Shown: positions 44,251 through 53,550 of the stretch, one piece after another
How positions within the stretch are numbered: the stretch's first letter is position 1
How the letters are laid out: every line of letters starts with the position of its first letter
Assembly (NCBI GenBank): GCA_019635875.1
Contig: JAHBYP010000003.1
Location: forward strand, 124,001 to 188,000
DNA: 64,000 bases
Source of the DNA: Alphaproteobacteria bacterium
Lineage (GTDB): Bacteria; Pseudomonadota; Alphaproteobacteria; Reyranellales; Reyranellaceae
Direction of reading: 5' to 3'
Notes under the pieces: generated by a model
Databases searched by the model: none
Told to the model about the DNA's origin: nothing
Seen by the model: only the letters and a program-made list of their open reading frames with translations
Made by a program: the position numbers and the translations under genes

Positions 44251-45510
44251 TCAGCGCTGGCCGGCCGTGCGCAGCAGCCGGGCGGCGAACAAGGCGGCGA
44301 AGGCAAAGGGCAGCTGCGCCAGGATCAGCGGCATGGGGATGGCGCAGGCCCTGGTCGTGCAGCCGATCCATTCGCCGACCAGCGGCAGGGCGCGGTCGTA
44401 GCCGCCCAGGCCGGTGGTGATGGCGACCGCGACGGTGCCCAGAGCGCCCATGCCCATCTGCGCCAGGCCGACCAGCGAGGACGCCGTGCCGGCCAGTCGC
44501 GGATAGAGCCCGACGGCGCCGGCGTTCGAGTTGGGCACGACCAGGCCCGAGCCGAAGGAGCAGATCATGAACGGCACCATGATCGACCACCACTCGAGGA
44601 TGCCGCCGATCGACAGGGCGGCGATGATCGTGAGGCCGGTGATGTGAAACAGCGGCGCCACCTGCAGGATCGTCGTCGGTCGCACCCGGCCGATCAGCCG
44701 GTTGTTGGCGAAGCCGCCCAGGGCGAAGCCGGCGACGCCGATGACGCTGAGATAGCCGACTGTGCGCGGCGTGAAGCCCAGCGTGTCCTGCAGGATGAAC
44801 GGCGTGCCGGCGATCATGCCGAAATTGATGCCGAAGATGAATCCCATGGTCAGCGCGAAGCCGAGGAAGCGGCGGTCGCGCAGCATCTCGCCACTGCCGC
44901 GCGCGAAGGCCAGCAGGTTGAGTGTCACCGCGCGATGCCGGTTGGTCTCGGCCACGCCCAGCGCGACGATCGCGAACAGGCCGAGCGAGAACACCGTCAG
45001 CGCCCAGAACGTCGCCTGCCAGCCGAACCATTCGCCGAGATGGCCGCCGATCAGCGGCGCCAGGGCCGGCGCGATGTTCACGCCGATCGAGATCCAGCTC
45101 ATCACCCGCGGCAGTTCGGCGAACTCGTAGATGTCGCGGGTCAGCGCCCGGCCGATCACCGAGCCGGCGCAGGCGCTCAGGCCCTGCATCACGCGCAGCA
45201 CCACCAGCTCGCCGATCGTGCCGGCGAGCGCGCAGCCGGCCGAGGTCAGCGCGAAGAGCAGCAGGCCGACCAGCAGCACCGGCCGGCGGCCGAAGCGGTC
45301 GCTGAGCGGGCCGAAGAAGATCTGGCCGGCGGCGAAGCCCAGCATGTAGGTGGTGAGGGTGAGCTTCACGCCGTCGGGCGTGGCGCCCAGCGATGCGCCC
45401 ACCACCGGCATCACCGGCGAATAGATGCTCATCGACAGCGGGCCGAACGAGGCCAGCGCCACCAGCAGGACGGTATAGCCGGCGGAGCGCGGTACCAGGG
45501 CGAAGCTCAC
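44251..45510 (-). CDS. Bcr/CflA-type MFS drug transporter
   Basis: 419 residues with 12 predicted helices. The DRFGRRPVLLVGLLLFAL loop motif after helix 2 and MQGLSACAGSVIGRALTRD are typical of the drug:proton antiporter-1 Bcr/CflA group. It should export hydrophobic drugs. Its start overlaps the stop of the transglutaminase-like gene (ATGA), an unusual partner. Confidence 0.9.
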   Translation of the reverse strand: MSFALVPRSAGYTVLLVALASFGPLSMSIYSPVMPVVGASLGATPDGVKLTLTTYMLGFAAGQIFFGPLSDRFGRRPVLLVGLLLFALTSAGCALAGTIGELVVLRVMQGLSACAGSVIGRALTRDIYEFAELPRVMSWISIGVNIAPALAPLIGGHLGEWFGWQATFWALTVFSLGLFAIVALGVAETNRHRAVTLNLLAFARGSGEMLRDRRFLGFALTMGFIFGINFGMIAGTPFILQDTLGFTPRTVGYLSVIGVAGFALGGFANNRLIGRVRPTTILQVAPLFHITGLTIIAALSIGGILEWWSIMVPFMICSFGSGLVVPNSNAGAVGLYPRLAGTASSLVGLAQMGMGALGTVAVAITTGLGGYDRALPLVGEWIGCTTRACAIPMPLILAQLPFAFAALFAARLLRTAGQR

Positions 45511-46247
45511 GCGTTGGCCGCCGTCTTGGTCTCCGCTTCACCCTCGGCGGCGAAATCGCCTTCGATCGACCCACCGCTCATCGCCGCGTGCATCCTGGGA
45601 TACTCGCGTCGGAAGCACTCGGCGATGGTGTCGAAGGGGATGTCGGCATAGACCCCGCGATAGGCGAGGTACTCCATGTGCCGCCGGCCGGCCATGTCGA
45701 AGGGATGGTAGATCGAGTCGCTCTCGCCATCCCATTCCAGCGGCTTCAGGCCGAAACGCTCGGTGAGCTGGCGATTGAACGCGGGCGTCGCCTTGATCCA
45801 GCGCCCGTCGAGGCCGACATCGACATAGCCATGGAAGTAGAAGACGTCGGTGCCCATGAACTCGGTCATGCGCCTGGTCGTCATGTGGTTGCGCACGTCG
45901 GCGTAGCCGACCCGTGCCGGCACGCCGACGGCGCGGCACGCCGCGGCCATCACGCCGGCCTTGTTGATGCAGTAGCCGTGGCCCGCCGCCAGGGTCGCGC
46001 TCGCCCTGTAGGCGTCGGGCCGCAGCGGCGTGGTGTAGGGGTCGTAGCGAATGTCGTCGCGCACGGCGTGATAGAGCCGCAGCGCCTTGGCGCGCGACTC
46101 GCCGGCGTCGCCTACCACGTGGCGCGCCCATGCCGCGATTTCCGGGTGGTTACTGTCGATCAACGCGCCCGGCTTCAGCCAGTCGGCCGGGCCGCTGCCG
46201 TCCACCACTACGTCGTCGCGCGGAAAGGTCCTGAGGTCGATGCTCAT
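45507..46247 (-). CDS. Transglutaminase-like domain protein
   Basis: 246 residues. The catalytic triad of transglutaminase-like proteases is visible: cysteine in AAGHGYCINKAGVMAAACR, histidine in VFYFHGYVDVGLDGRW and aspartate/asparagine downstream near KATPAF. The VRDDIRYDPYTTPLRP lead is typical of the bacterial family. No signal peptide is seen. It may act as a cytosolic amidase or protease. It probably shares a transcript with the MFS transporter. Confidence 0.86.
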   Translation of the reverse strand: MSIDLRTFPRDDVVVDGSGPADWLKPGALIDSNHPEIAAWARHVVGDAGESRAKALRLYHAVRDDIRYDPYTTPLRPDAYRASATLAAGHGYCINKAGVMAAACRAVGVPARVGYADVRNHMTTRRMTEFMGTDVFYFHGYVDVGLDGRWIKATPAFNRQLTERFGLKPLEWDGESDSIYHPFDMAGRRHMEYLAYRGVYADIPFDTIAECFRREYPRMHAAMSGGSIEGDFAAEGEAETKTAANA

Positions 46248-46336
46248 CGCAGCCCCATGCCCGCCGCACGCACCGCCGTCAACTGAAGTTGCGCGCCGCC
46301 GCTCGCGGCCCGAAAGTGGGGATTGGAGGACCGTCC

Positions 46337-47497
46337 ATGAAGCTCAGCACCGATCGAATCCTGGTCACCCATGTCGGCAGCCTGCCGCGCCCCGCCGTGC
46401 TCGACGACCTGCTGATCCGTCAGGAGGCCGGCGAGGCGGTCGACGAGTCGCTGCTGGCGCGCGAGGCGGCCGAGGCGGTGCGCAACGTCGTGGCACGGCA
46501 GATCGAGGCCGGCATCGACATCGTCAACGACGGCGAGCAGCCGCGCGTCGGCTTCCAGACCTACATCGTGCGCCGCATGTCGGGCTTCGGCGGCGAGTCC
46601 AAGCGCCCCCGCGCCAAGGACATGCAGGAGTTCCGCATCTACGCCCGCCAGCTCGCCCAGCGCCTGTCGCGCCGGCCGAAGGTTGCAAATGCTCCACAGG
46701 CCATCGCCGACGTGCGCTACGGCACGCTCGAGGAGGCGCAGGCCGAGGCGACGATGATGAAAGAGGCGCTCAAGGCGCAGAAGACGCAGCCGCTCGAGAC
46801 CTTCATGACCGCGCCCTCGCCCGGCATCATCGCCACGACGATGCTCAACGCGCACTACGACAGCCACGAGGCCTATGTCATGGCCCTGGCGCGCGAGCTG
46901 GTCCGCGAGTACCGCTTCGTCGTCGACCAGGGCTTCACCCTGCAGATCGACGCGCCCGACCTGGCGATGGAACGCACCATGCTGTTCCAGGACAAGTCGC
47001 TGGCCGAGTTCCTCGCCATCGTCGAGCTGCACGTCGCGGCGATCAACGTGGCGCTGGGCGACATCCCGCGCGAGAAGGTCCGACTGCATTGCTGCTGGGG
47101 CAATTGGGAGGGCCCGCACATCCACGACGTGCCGCTTTCCGACATCCTGCCGCTGCTCTACGCCGCCAACGCCGGCGCGCTCAGCCTGGAGTTCGCCAAC
47201 CCGCGCCACGCCCACGAGTACCCGGCGTTCAAGCGCTTCCCCCTGCCCGCGGACATGTCGCTGATGGCCGGCGTGCTCGACACCACGACCAATTTCGTTG
47301 AGCACCCCGAGCTGATCGCCAACCGGCTGTGCGAGGCGGCGGCCGCGATCGGCGATCGCGAGCGGGTGATCGCCAGCACCGATTGCGGCTTCGGCACCTT
47401 CGCCGGCTCGGCCTACGTCGCCGAGGACGTGGTCTGGGCCAAGCTCGCCGCCGCACGCGAAGGTGCGGATATCGCGAGCAAGCGGCTGTGGAGCTGA
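46337..47497 (+). CDS. Cobalamin-independent methionine synthase (MetE) C-terminal-domain-like protein
   Basis: 386 residues with a UROD/MetE barrel only. THVGSLPRP at the N-terminus, INVALGDIPREKVRLHCCWGNWEGP with the zinc histidine and cysteine, and ASTDCGFGTFAGS with the last zinc cysteine match MetE-like enzymes. The N-terminal half of true MetE is absent, so it resembles the short 'methionine synthase II family' or epoxyalkane:CoM-type thiol methyltransferases rather than the housekeeping enzyme. GGAGGA 8 nt before the ATG at 46337 supports this start. Confidence 0.87.
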   Translation: MKLSTDRILVTHVGSLPRPAVLDDLLIRQEAGEAVDESLLAREAAEAVRNVVARQIEAGIDIVNDGEQPRVGFQTYIVRRMSGFGGESKRPRAKDMQEFRIYARQLAQRLSRRPKVANAPQAIADVRYGTLEEAQAEATMMKEALKAQKTQPLETFMTAPSPGIIATTMLNAHYDSHEAYVMALARELVREYRFVVDQGFTLQIDAPDLAMERTMLFQDKSLAEFLAIVELHVAAINVALGDIPREKVRLHCCWGNWEGPHIHDVPLSDILPLLYAANAGALSLEFANPRHAHEYPAFKRFPLPADMSLMAGVLDTTTNFVEHPELIANRLCEAAAAIGDRERVIASTDCGFGTFAGSAYVAEDVVWAKLAAAREGADIASKRLWS

Positions 47498-47505
47498 ACC
47501 CTCCC

Positions 47506-47570
47506 TGTCATCCCGAGCACAGCGAGGGATCCAGGGCGGTCCGAGATCCCTCGCTGCGCTCGGGATGACA
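47506..47570. repeat. Family A palindrome, copy A10
   Basis: Arms TGTCATCCCGAGCACAGCGA... and ...TCGCTGCGCTCGGGATGACA. It lies between convergent MetE-like and thioesterase genes and ends 1 nt before the thioesterase stop. Confidence 0.9.
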
Positions 47571-47571
47571 G

Positions 47572-48015
47572 TCAGGTCGGGGCGTTCACCAGGAAATGGA
47601 TCTGCGCCGCGGCCACCGGCCGCGCGCGATCCTCCTGCCAGGCCTCGACCGATACGTTGACCACGCGGCGGCCCTGCTTGGTCACCGTGGCCTTGGCGAT
47701 GGTGTCGACCGGCCGGCCGGAGCGCAGATAGTCGACGGTGATGTTGACGATCTTGGGCAGGGTCTCGTTGTCGAGCTCCCACAGCAGGTGGAAGATCGCC
47801 GCCATCTCCATCAGCGCGCCGATCGTGCCGCCGTGCAGCGCCGGCAGGTGCGTGTTGCCGATCAGGTCGGGCCTGTAGCGCAAGCGGGTGAGCAATTCGC
47901 CGGTCGAGTTCTCCGGCGCCATGCCCATCCACTGCGCATAGGGAATCGCCTCGGCCAGCGCCGCGAGATTGCCCTCGTCGCGGGCCTTGCGCAGGCGTTC
48001 GAGGTGGAGGCTCAC
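47572..48015 (-). CDS. PaaI-family (hotdog-fold) thioesterase
   Basis: 147 residues. LPALHGGTIGALMEMAAIFHLLWEL is the PaaI signature with the catalytic Asp/Glu position, and VDYLRSGRPVDTIAKATVTKQGRRVVNVSVEAW is the conserved beta-sheet. It hydrolyses acyl- or aryl-CoA. The GTG at 48015 overlaps the TGA of the preceding paralogue (GTGA). Confidence 0.9.
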   Translation of the reverse strand: MSLHLERLRKARDEGNLAALAEAIPYAQWMGMAPENSTGELLTRLRYRPDLIGNTHLPALHGGTIGALMEMAAIFHLLWELDNETLPKIVNITVDYLRSGRPVDTIAKATVTKQGRRVVNVSVEAWQEDRARPVAAAQIHFLVNAPT

Positions 48016-48524
48016 GACGGGCCCCCGGCGAAACGCGCGCCCAGGGTCTGGGCCTGGATCACCGAACCCTTGGTGCCCATCATGAAGGTGCCGGCCGACG
48101 AGGCGATCGGATCGGCGGGATCGCCGTGATGCGCCACGGCGCGGGTGAAGGCGACGTTGTTGGTGAGCTTGAAGCACTCGGCCTCGGCGATCACCGCCTG
48201 CCGGGGCGTCGCCGGCTTGATGTAGTCGATGCGCAGATCGAGCGTCGCGAAGGGCAACGGCTCCTTCAGCATCGTCGCCACCGCCATGCCGCTGCAGGCG
48301 TCGAGCATGGTGGTGATCGCACCGCCGAACAGCACCCCGGTCTCGGCATCGCCGACAAGGTGCGGCTGCCACTGCAGCTGCATCGTGACGACGCCCCGGC
48401 GCACGCCGACGACCCGCAGGCCCAGCGCCTTGTTCTGCGGGATGGTGTCGGAGAACCATTCCTGGAACAGCGCCAGGGCTCGTTCGGGCATGGTCTCGAA
48501 AATGGAGGTGGGCTTGTCGGCCAT
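48012..48524 (-). CDS. PaaI-family (hotdog-fold) thioesterase, upstream paralogue
   Basis: 170 residues with the same fold as the next gene: ETGVLFGGAITTMLDACSGMAVA and LRIDYIKPATPRQAVIAEAECFK. It has HGG replaced by FGG but keeps the aspartate (MLDACSG). The pair is coupled by a GTGA overlap and they may form a hetero-oligomer or act on different CoA esters. The acyl-CoA dehydrogenase gene lies only 3 nt upstream, so all three genes form one operon. Confidence 0.9.
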   Translation of the reverse strand: MADKPTSIFETMPERALALFQEWFSDTIPQNKALGLRVVGVRRGVVTMQLQWQPHLVGDAETGVLFGGAITTMLDACSGMAVATMLKEPLPFATLDLRIDYIKPATPRQAVIAEAECFKLTNNVAFTRAVAHHGDPADPIASSAGTFMMGTKGSVIQAQTLGARFAGGPS

Positions 48525-48527
48525 CGC

Positions 48528-49703
48528 CTACAGCCCCATCTGCCGCGCCGCGAGGTCCTTCATGACCTCGAGCGAGCCGCCGCCGATAGTCATGACCTTG
48601 GTCTCGCGATAGATGCGCTCGACCTTGGCGCCGCGCAGATAGCCGGCACCGCCGAAGATCTGCATCGCCTCGTTGGCGACGTATTCCAGGGTGGTCGTGG
48701 CGAAATTCTTCAGCATGCAGATCTCGGCCACCGGCCGCTCGCCCTGGTGCACGCGCCAGGCCAGCAGCTCCAGGTTGGCCTTCACCGCGTTCACCCGCAT
48801 CGCCATGTCGACGATCTTGTGGCGGATCACCTGGTTGGCGATCAGCGGCTTGCCGAACGTATGGCGCTCGCGCGCGTAGGCGATGGATTCGTCGAGGCAG
48901 ACGCGGGCGAAGCCGTGCGCGCCGGCGGCCAGCCCGATGCGCTCCTGGTTGAAGTTCAGCATGATGCCGATGAAGCCGCGGTTCTCCTCGCCGATCAGGT
49001 TCTCGACCGGCACCCTGACGTCGTCGAAGAAGAGCTGCGCGGTGTCCGAGGCCCACCAGCCCATCTTGCGCAGCTTGGTGCGCGAGAAGCCGGGCCGGTC
49101 GCGCTCGATCAGCAGCAGCGAGACGCCCGACGCGCCCGGCCCGCCGGTGCGCACTGCCACGGTGTAGTAGTCGGCGCGGAACCCCGACGTGATGAACATC
49201 TTCTGGCCGTTGACGACGTAGTGATCGCCCTCGCGCCTGGCCGTGGTGCGCAGATTGGCGACATCGGAGCCGCCGCTGGGCTCGGTGATGGCCAGCGCGC
49301 TGATCTTCTCGCCGCTCAGGATCTCCGGCAGCACCTTGCGCTTCATCCAGTCCGGCCCCAGCGCGGCGATCGGCGGGGCGCCGATGGAATGGCTCATCAG
49401 CGAGGCGTTGACGCCGCCGCTGCCGGCCTTGGCCAGTTCCTCGCTGACGACGATGCGGTAGAACGGGTCGGTCGGCACGCCGCCGTATTCCTCAGGGTAG
49501 CCCAGCTGCAGCAGGCCGATGGCCGACGCCTTGCGATAAAGCTCGCGCGGGAACTCGCCGGCTTCGTCCCATTCGTCGACATAGGGCGCGATCTCCTTCG
49601 CCACGAAGCGGCGCAGCGTGTCGCGAAAGGCCTCGTGCTCGGCGGTGTAAAAAGGGCTCGCCGGCGAGGCCGGCGGAATTGATTCCCGCAGGGCGGTACT
49701 CAT
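48528..49703 (-). CDS. Acyl-CoA dehydrogenase
   Basis: 391 residues, standard size. The FAD/acyl-CoA motifs are ALAITEPSGGSDVANL, MFITSGFRADYYTVAV, RHTFGKPL and QIFGGAGYLRGAKVERIYRE; the catalytic glutamate is expected near VERIYRETKV. It oxidises an acyl-CoA to the 2-enoyl-CoA, feeding electrons to ETF. I chose the ATG at 49703; further ATGs at 49739 and 49751 would add a non-conserved tail. Two thioesterases follow directly. Confidence 0.93.
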   Translation of the reverse strand: MSTALRESIPPASPASPFYTAEHEAFRDTLRRFVAKEIAPYVDEWDEAGEFPRELYRKASAIGLLQLGYPEEYGGVPTDPFYRIVVSEELAKAGSGGVNASLMSHSIGAPPIAALGPDWMKRKVLPEILSGEKISALAITEPSGGSDVANLRTTARREGDHYVVNGQKMFITSGFRADYYTVAVRTGGPGASGVSLLLIERDRPGFSRTKLRKMGWWASDTAQLFFDDVRVPVENLIGEENRGFIGIMLNFNQERIGLAAGAHGFARVCLDESIAYARERHTFGKPLIANQVIRHKIVDMAMRVNAVKANLELLAWRVHQGERPVAEICMLKNFATTTLEYVANEAMQIFGGAGYLRGAKVERIYRETKVMTIGGGSLEVMKDLAARQMGL

Positions 49704-49858
49704 GGTCGGCTGTCGTCTCCCGAAGTCCAGCCCATTCATAAACGGATTCACGGAAACCTGTCTCGCTCGGCGAGACGCGGCGGCTTTACAGCGCGGGACG
49801 ACTCCGATATTGGCGATGAGGTGATGGTGACGCGAGATCGCCCACGGGAGGACAGAAG

Positions 49859-50731
49859 CTGGTTACGTTTCTGCAGTTGCTGCTCAACGGAGTCGCGGTC
49901 GGCTGTATCTATGGCTTGGTCGCCCTCGGCTTCGTACTGATCTACAAGGCGACCGAGCTGGTCAACTTCGCCCAGGGCGATCTGCTGATGCTGGGCGCCT
50001 TCGTCGCCTACATGGCCGTCGTCTGGTGGGGCTGGGACTACTGGCTCGGCTTCGCGCTCGCCGTGGTCGTCGTCGCCCTGTTCGGCGCTCTCCTCGACCG
50101 CACCATCCTGCGCAAGGTGATCGGCCAGCCGCAGTTCGCCGTGGTCATGCTGACCATCGGCCTGGGCGCGATGTTCCGCACTTTCGCCAGCGTCACCTGG
50201 GGGTCGGAGATCTACACCCTGCCGACGCCGTTCTCCGGCGCCACGGTGATCGCCGGCGTAACCTTCAGTGACCAGTACCTGTCGATCGTGGTCGGCACCT
50301 TCCTGCTATGCGGCGTGCTCTACGCCTTCTTCAACTACACCCGCATCGGCGTGGCCATGCAGGCGACCTCGCAGAACCAGCTGGCTGCCTACTACATGGG
50401 CATTCCGGTCAAGCTGATCTTTTCGCTGATCTGGGCGATCTCGGCGGCGACGGCGGCGATCGCCGGCATCCTGCTGGCGCCGGTCACCCTGATCGACATC
50501 AACATGGGCCTGCCGGTTGCGCTCAAGGCCTTCGCGGCGGCGGTGCTGGGTGGCTTCGGCTCGATCCCCGGGGCGCTGGTCGGCGGCATCATTATCGGGC
50601 TGATCGAGCTCTTCGCCGGCCGCTTCCTGCCCGAAGGCTTCAAGGACGCGGCCCCCTACGTCGTGCTGCTGATCATGCTCGCGGTCCGCCCGCAGGGCCT
50701 GTTCGGCACGCTGGGCCGCAAGAAGGTGTAG
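49859..50731 (+). CDS. livH: Branched-chain amino acid-type ABC transporter permease LivH
   Basis: 290 residues if begun at the CTG at 49859. GGGAGGA lies 6 nt before this CTG and the residues from it (VTFLQLLLNGVAVGCIYGLVALGF) match the usual LivH N-terminus, whereas the TTG at 49877 has no Shine-Dalgarno and would cut into the first helix. About 8 hydrophobic helices; the FKDAAPYVVLLIMLAVRPQGLFG tail is diagnostic. First gene of the transport operon. Confidence 0.9.
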   Translation: MVTFLQLLLNGVAVGCIYGLVALGFVLIYKATELVNFAQGDLLMLGAFVAYMAVVWWGWDYWLGFALAVVVVALFGALLDRTILRKVIGQPQFAVVMLTIGLGAMFRTFASVTWGSEIYTLPTPFSGATVIAGVTFSDQYLSIVVGTFLLCGVLYAFFNYTRIGVAMQATSQNQLAAYYMGIPVKLIFSLIWAISAATAAIAGILLAPVTLIDINMGLPVALKAFAAAVLGGFGSIPGALVGGIIIGLIELFAGRFLPEGFKDAAPYVVLLIMLAVRPQGLFGTLGRKKV

Positions 50732-50739
50732 GGGCGGCC

Positions 50740-51879
50740 ATGCGTTTCCTCTTCAAGACCTCGTACAACCAGGACATCGGTCTGTTCCGCGACCGCGTCG
50801 ACATGTTCTGGTACGGCCTGCTCGGCGCAATCGTCGTGGCCTTGCCGCTCTGGCTCTCGACCTACTACGTCACCGAGATCAGCCTGGTGCTGATCTACGG
50901 CATCTGCGGCGTCTCGCTGATGGTGCTGGTGGGCTATACCGGGCTGATCTCGCTCGGACACGCGGCCTTCCTCGGTATCGGCGCCTACGCCCACGGCTAC
51001 TTCCTCAAGATCGGGATCCCGTGGATTCCGTCGATCGTCATGGCCGTCGCGATCACCACCGCCTGCGGCCTGATAGTCGGCCTGCCGGCGCTCAGGATGA
51101 CCGGCATCTACCTGGCCATCGCCACGCTGGCCTTCTCCCTGATCATCCAGGAGGTCTTCAACCGCTGGACGACGGTCACCCAGGGCTTCGACGGCCTGCC
51201 GGTCGCGATGCCGGAGATCCTCGGCATTTCCTTCGACAAGACGGCCTTCTACTACCTCTGCCTCTTCTTCCTGGTGCTGTGCCTGTGGCTGACGCGCAAT
51301 CTGCTGCGCTCGCCGACCGGCCGCGCCTGGGTGGCGATCCGCGACAGCGAGATCGCGGCGCAGTCGATGGGCGTGCACCTGGCGATCTACAAGTCGAGCG
51401 CCTTCGCCTATTCGGCCGGCCTGATGGGGTTGGCCGGCGCGCTGTTCGGCCACAAGGTGTCGTACCTCGCGCCCGACACCTTCAACATCCTGCTGTCGAT
51501 CAACTTCCTGCTGCTGGTGATCGTCGGCGGCCTGGGCTCGCTGCACGGCGCGATCTTCGGCGCGATCTTCGTCGTGCTGCTGCCGCCGGCCATCTCGATC
51601 CTGCGCGACGAGATTCCGGCCGGGTTGTCCAGTGTGGCGGCAGCCACCGGCATCGGCGTGATCGGCGGCATCGGCCAGGCTGTCGGTGCCTTCCTCAGCA
51701 AGCCCGGCGTCGAGGCCGGAATTCTCGGCCTGATCCTGGTGCTGGTGATCCTGCTCGAGCCGCGGGGAATATACGGCCGCTGGGTGAAGATCCGGGTCTT
51801 CTTCTCGACGTTCCCGATGTACAAGCGCGCCACCTTCAAGCGCCAGAAGAGCTACATGAAGTCGGAGCGGCTGCGGTGA
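50740..51879 (+). CDS. livM: Branched-chain amino acid-type ABC transporter permease LivM
   Basis: 379 residues with about 10 helices. SLMVLVGYTGLISLGHAAFLGIGAYA and RDSEIAAQSMGVHLAIYKSSAFAYSAGLMGLAGAL are conserved in LivM, and LEPRGIYGRWVKIRVFFSTFP ends it. It forms the translocation path with LivH. It starts 9 nt after the livH stop and overlaps the livG start (GTGA). Confidence 0.93.
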   Translation: MRFLFKTSYNQDIGLFRDRVDMFWYGLLGAIVVALPLWLSTYYVTEISLVLIYGICGVSLMVLVGYTGLISLGHAAFLGIGAYAHGYFLKIGIPWIPSIVMAVAITTACGLIVGLPALRMTGIYLAIATLAFSLIIQEVFNRWTTVTQGFDGLPVAMPEILGISFDKTAFYYLCLFFLVLCLWLTRNLLRSPTGRAWVAIRDSEIAAQSMGVHLAIYKSSAFAYSAGLMGLAGALFGHKVSYLAPDTFNILLSINFLLLVIVGGLGSLHGAIFGAIFVVLLPPAISILRDEIPAGLSSVAAATGIGVIGGIGQAVGAFLSKPGVEAGILGLILVLVILLEPRGIYGRWVKIRVFFSTFPMYKRATFKRQKSYMKSERLR

Positions 51880-52634
51880 GTCTCTTCCAGGTCGACAACC
51901 TCTCGATCAACTTCGGCGGCATCAAGGCCGTCGACGGCGTGACCTTCGACGTGGCGAAAGGCGAGGTCTTCACCATCATCGGCCCCAACGGTGCCGGCAA
52001 GACGACGATCTTCAACCTGGTCAGCCGCATCTACGAGCCCAGCGGCGGCCGTCTGGTCTTCGAGGGTAACGAGATCACCCGCGTGCCGCCGCACCGCATC
52101 GCGCGGCTGGGCATCGCGCGAACCTTCCAGAACATCGAGCTGTTCGAGCACGCCACGCTGCTGCAGAACCTGCTGCTGGCGCGCCACGCCCACAAGACAT
52201 CCGGCTTCTTCGCGGAGCTGCTGTTCCTGCCCTCGGTGCGGCGCATGGAGGTCGAGCACCGCGAGGCCGTCGAGAAGGTCATCGAATTCCTCGACCTGCA
52301 GCAGTACCGCGACAGCTTCATCGTCAACCTGCCTTACGGCGTGCGCAAGGTGACAGAGCTGGCGCGCGCACTGTGCACCGATCCGAAGCTCTTGCTGCTC
52401 GATGAGCCGTCCTCCGGACTCAACGTCGAGGAGACCGAGGACATGGCGTTCTGGATCCAGGACATCAAGAACCTGCTGGGCGTCACCGTGCTGATGGTCG
52501 AGCACGACATGAAGCTCGTGTCGGCGGTGTCCGACCGGGTGCTGGCGCTGAACTACGGCCGACCGATCGCCACCGGCACGCCTTCGCAGGTGCAGAGCCA
52601 CCCCGACGTCGTGCGCGCCTATCTCGGAGGCTGA
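51876..52634 (+). CDS. livG: ABC transporter ATP-binding protein LivG
   Basis: 252 residues. Walker A GPNGAGKTTIFNL, a Q-loop in ARTFQNIELF, a signature-like segment LPYGVRKVTELARAL (LSGGQ-degenerate, as is common in LivG) and Walker B LLLLDEPSSGL. A GTG start overlaps the livM stop. It powers transport together with LivF. Confidence 0.92.
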   Translation: MSLFQVDNLSINFGGIKAVDGVTFDVAKGEVFTIIGPNGAGKTTIFNLVSRIYEPSGGRLVFEGNEITRVPPHRIARLGIARTFQNIELFEHATLLQNLLLARHAHKTSGFFAELLFLPSVRRMEVEHREAVEKVIEFLDLQQYRDSFIVNLPYGVRKVTELARALCTDPKLLLLDEPSSGLNVEETEDMAFWIQDIKNLLGVTVLMVEHDMKLVSAVSDRVLALNYGRPIATGTPSQVQSHPDVVRAYLGG

Positions 52635-52641
52635 GGTCCGC

Positions 52642-53415
52642 ATGTCCGAAGCCCAGCTCAGGGTCAGCAACATCGAGACCTACTACGGTCCGATCATGGC
52701 CATCCGCGGCGTGTCCTTCGAGGTGCGCCAGGGCGACATCGTCACCATCCTCGGCGCCAACGGCGCCGGCAAGACCACGGTACTGAAGACGGTCAGCGGC
52801 GTGATGGACCCGCAGAAGGGCTCGGTCACCTTCGAGGGCCGGGAAATCCAGCGCATGGACCCCGACAAGATCATGCGCCTGGGCATGAGCCACGTTCCGG
52901 AGGGCCGCGAGGTCTTCCCCTTCCTCAGCGTGCGCGAGAACCTGCGCATGGGCGCCTATACCCGGCGCGACACCGATGAGGTCGCCAAGGACCTCGAGAC
53001 GGTGTTCGGCTACTTCCCGGTGCTCAAGGAGCGCGCCGACCAGCGCGCCGGCTCGCTGTCGGGCGGCGAGCAGCAGATGCTGTCGATCAGCCGCGCGCTG
53101 ATGGCGCGCCCCCGCCTGATGCTGCTCGACGAGCCGTCGCTGGGCCTGTCGCCCAAGCTGGTGAAGGAAATCTTCGATATCATCGTGCGCATCAACAAGG
53201 AGCGCGGCGTCACCATCCTGCTGGTCGAGCAGAACGCCAACATGGCGCTGCAGGTCGCCGACTACGGCTACGTGCTGGAGGTCGGGCGCATCGTCATGGC
53301 CGACACCGGCGAGCGCTTGCTGCAGAAGGACGACATCAAGGAGTTCTACCTCGGCATCAAGGAACAGGGCGCCCGCGGCCAGCGGCGCTGGAAGAAGCGC
53401 AAGACATGGCGTTGA
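52642..53415 (+). CDS. livF: ABC transporter ATP-binding protein LivF
   Basis: 257 residues. Walker A GANGAGKTTVLKT, signature SLSGGEQQMLSISRAL, Walker B LMLLDEPSLGL and the H-loop region LVEQNANMALQVADYGYVLEVGRI. The C-terminal tail GARGQRRWKKRKTWR is basic. It follows livG after 7 nt. Classical LivF features, but the operon carries an acyl-CoA synthetase, so the transported substrate may be a carboxylic acid. Confidence 0.93.
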   Translation: MSEAQLRVSNIETYYGPIMAIRGVSFEVRQGDIVTILGANGAGKTTVLKTVSGVMDPQKGSVTFEGREIQRMDPDKIMRLGMSHVPEGREVFPFLSVRENLRMGAYTRRDTDEVAKDLETVFGYFPVLKERADQRAGSLSGGEQQMLSISRALMARPRLMLLDEPSLGLSPKLVKEIFDIIVRINKERGVTILLVEQNANMALQVADYGYVLEVGRIVMADTGERLLQKDDIKEFYLGIKEQGARGQRRWKKRKTWR

Positions 53416-53420
53416 CCCTC

Positions 53421-53486
53421 TGTCGTTCCGAGCGGAGCGAGGAGGCCGGGAACCGGCATGGATTCCTTGCTTCGCTCGGAATGACA
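53421..53486. repeat. Family A palindrome, copy A11
   Basis: Arms TGTCGTTCCGAGCGGAGCGA... and ...TTGCTTCGCTCGGAATGACA. It lies within the transporter operon between livF and the acyl-CoA synthetase gene, where it might tune downstream expression. Confidence 0.85.
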
Positions 53487-53550
53487 GGGCAGCCGGGATG
53501 CGGTAGGTAGGACGCAACGAGAGCAGGCCGATCAGGGAGGGCCGCCTGAC

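Noticed and set aside
42758..45574. A 938-codon open frame spanning the histidine kinase and beyond
   Set aside because: The kinase starts at 44185; upstream residues are a frame-shifted reading of the MFS gene.
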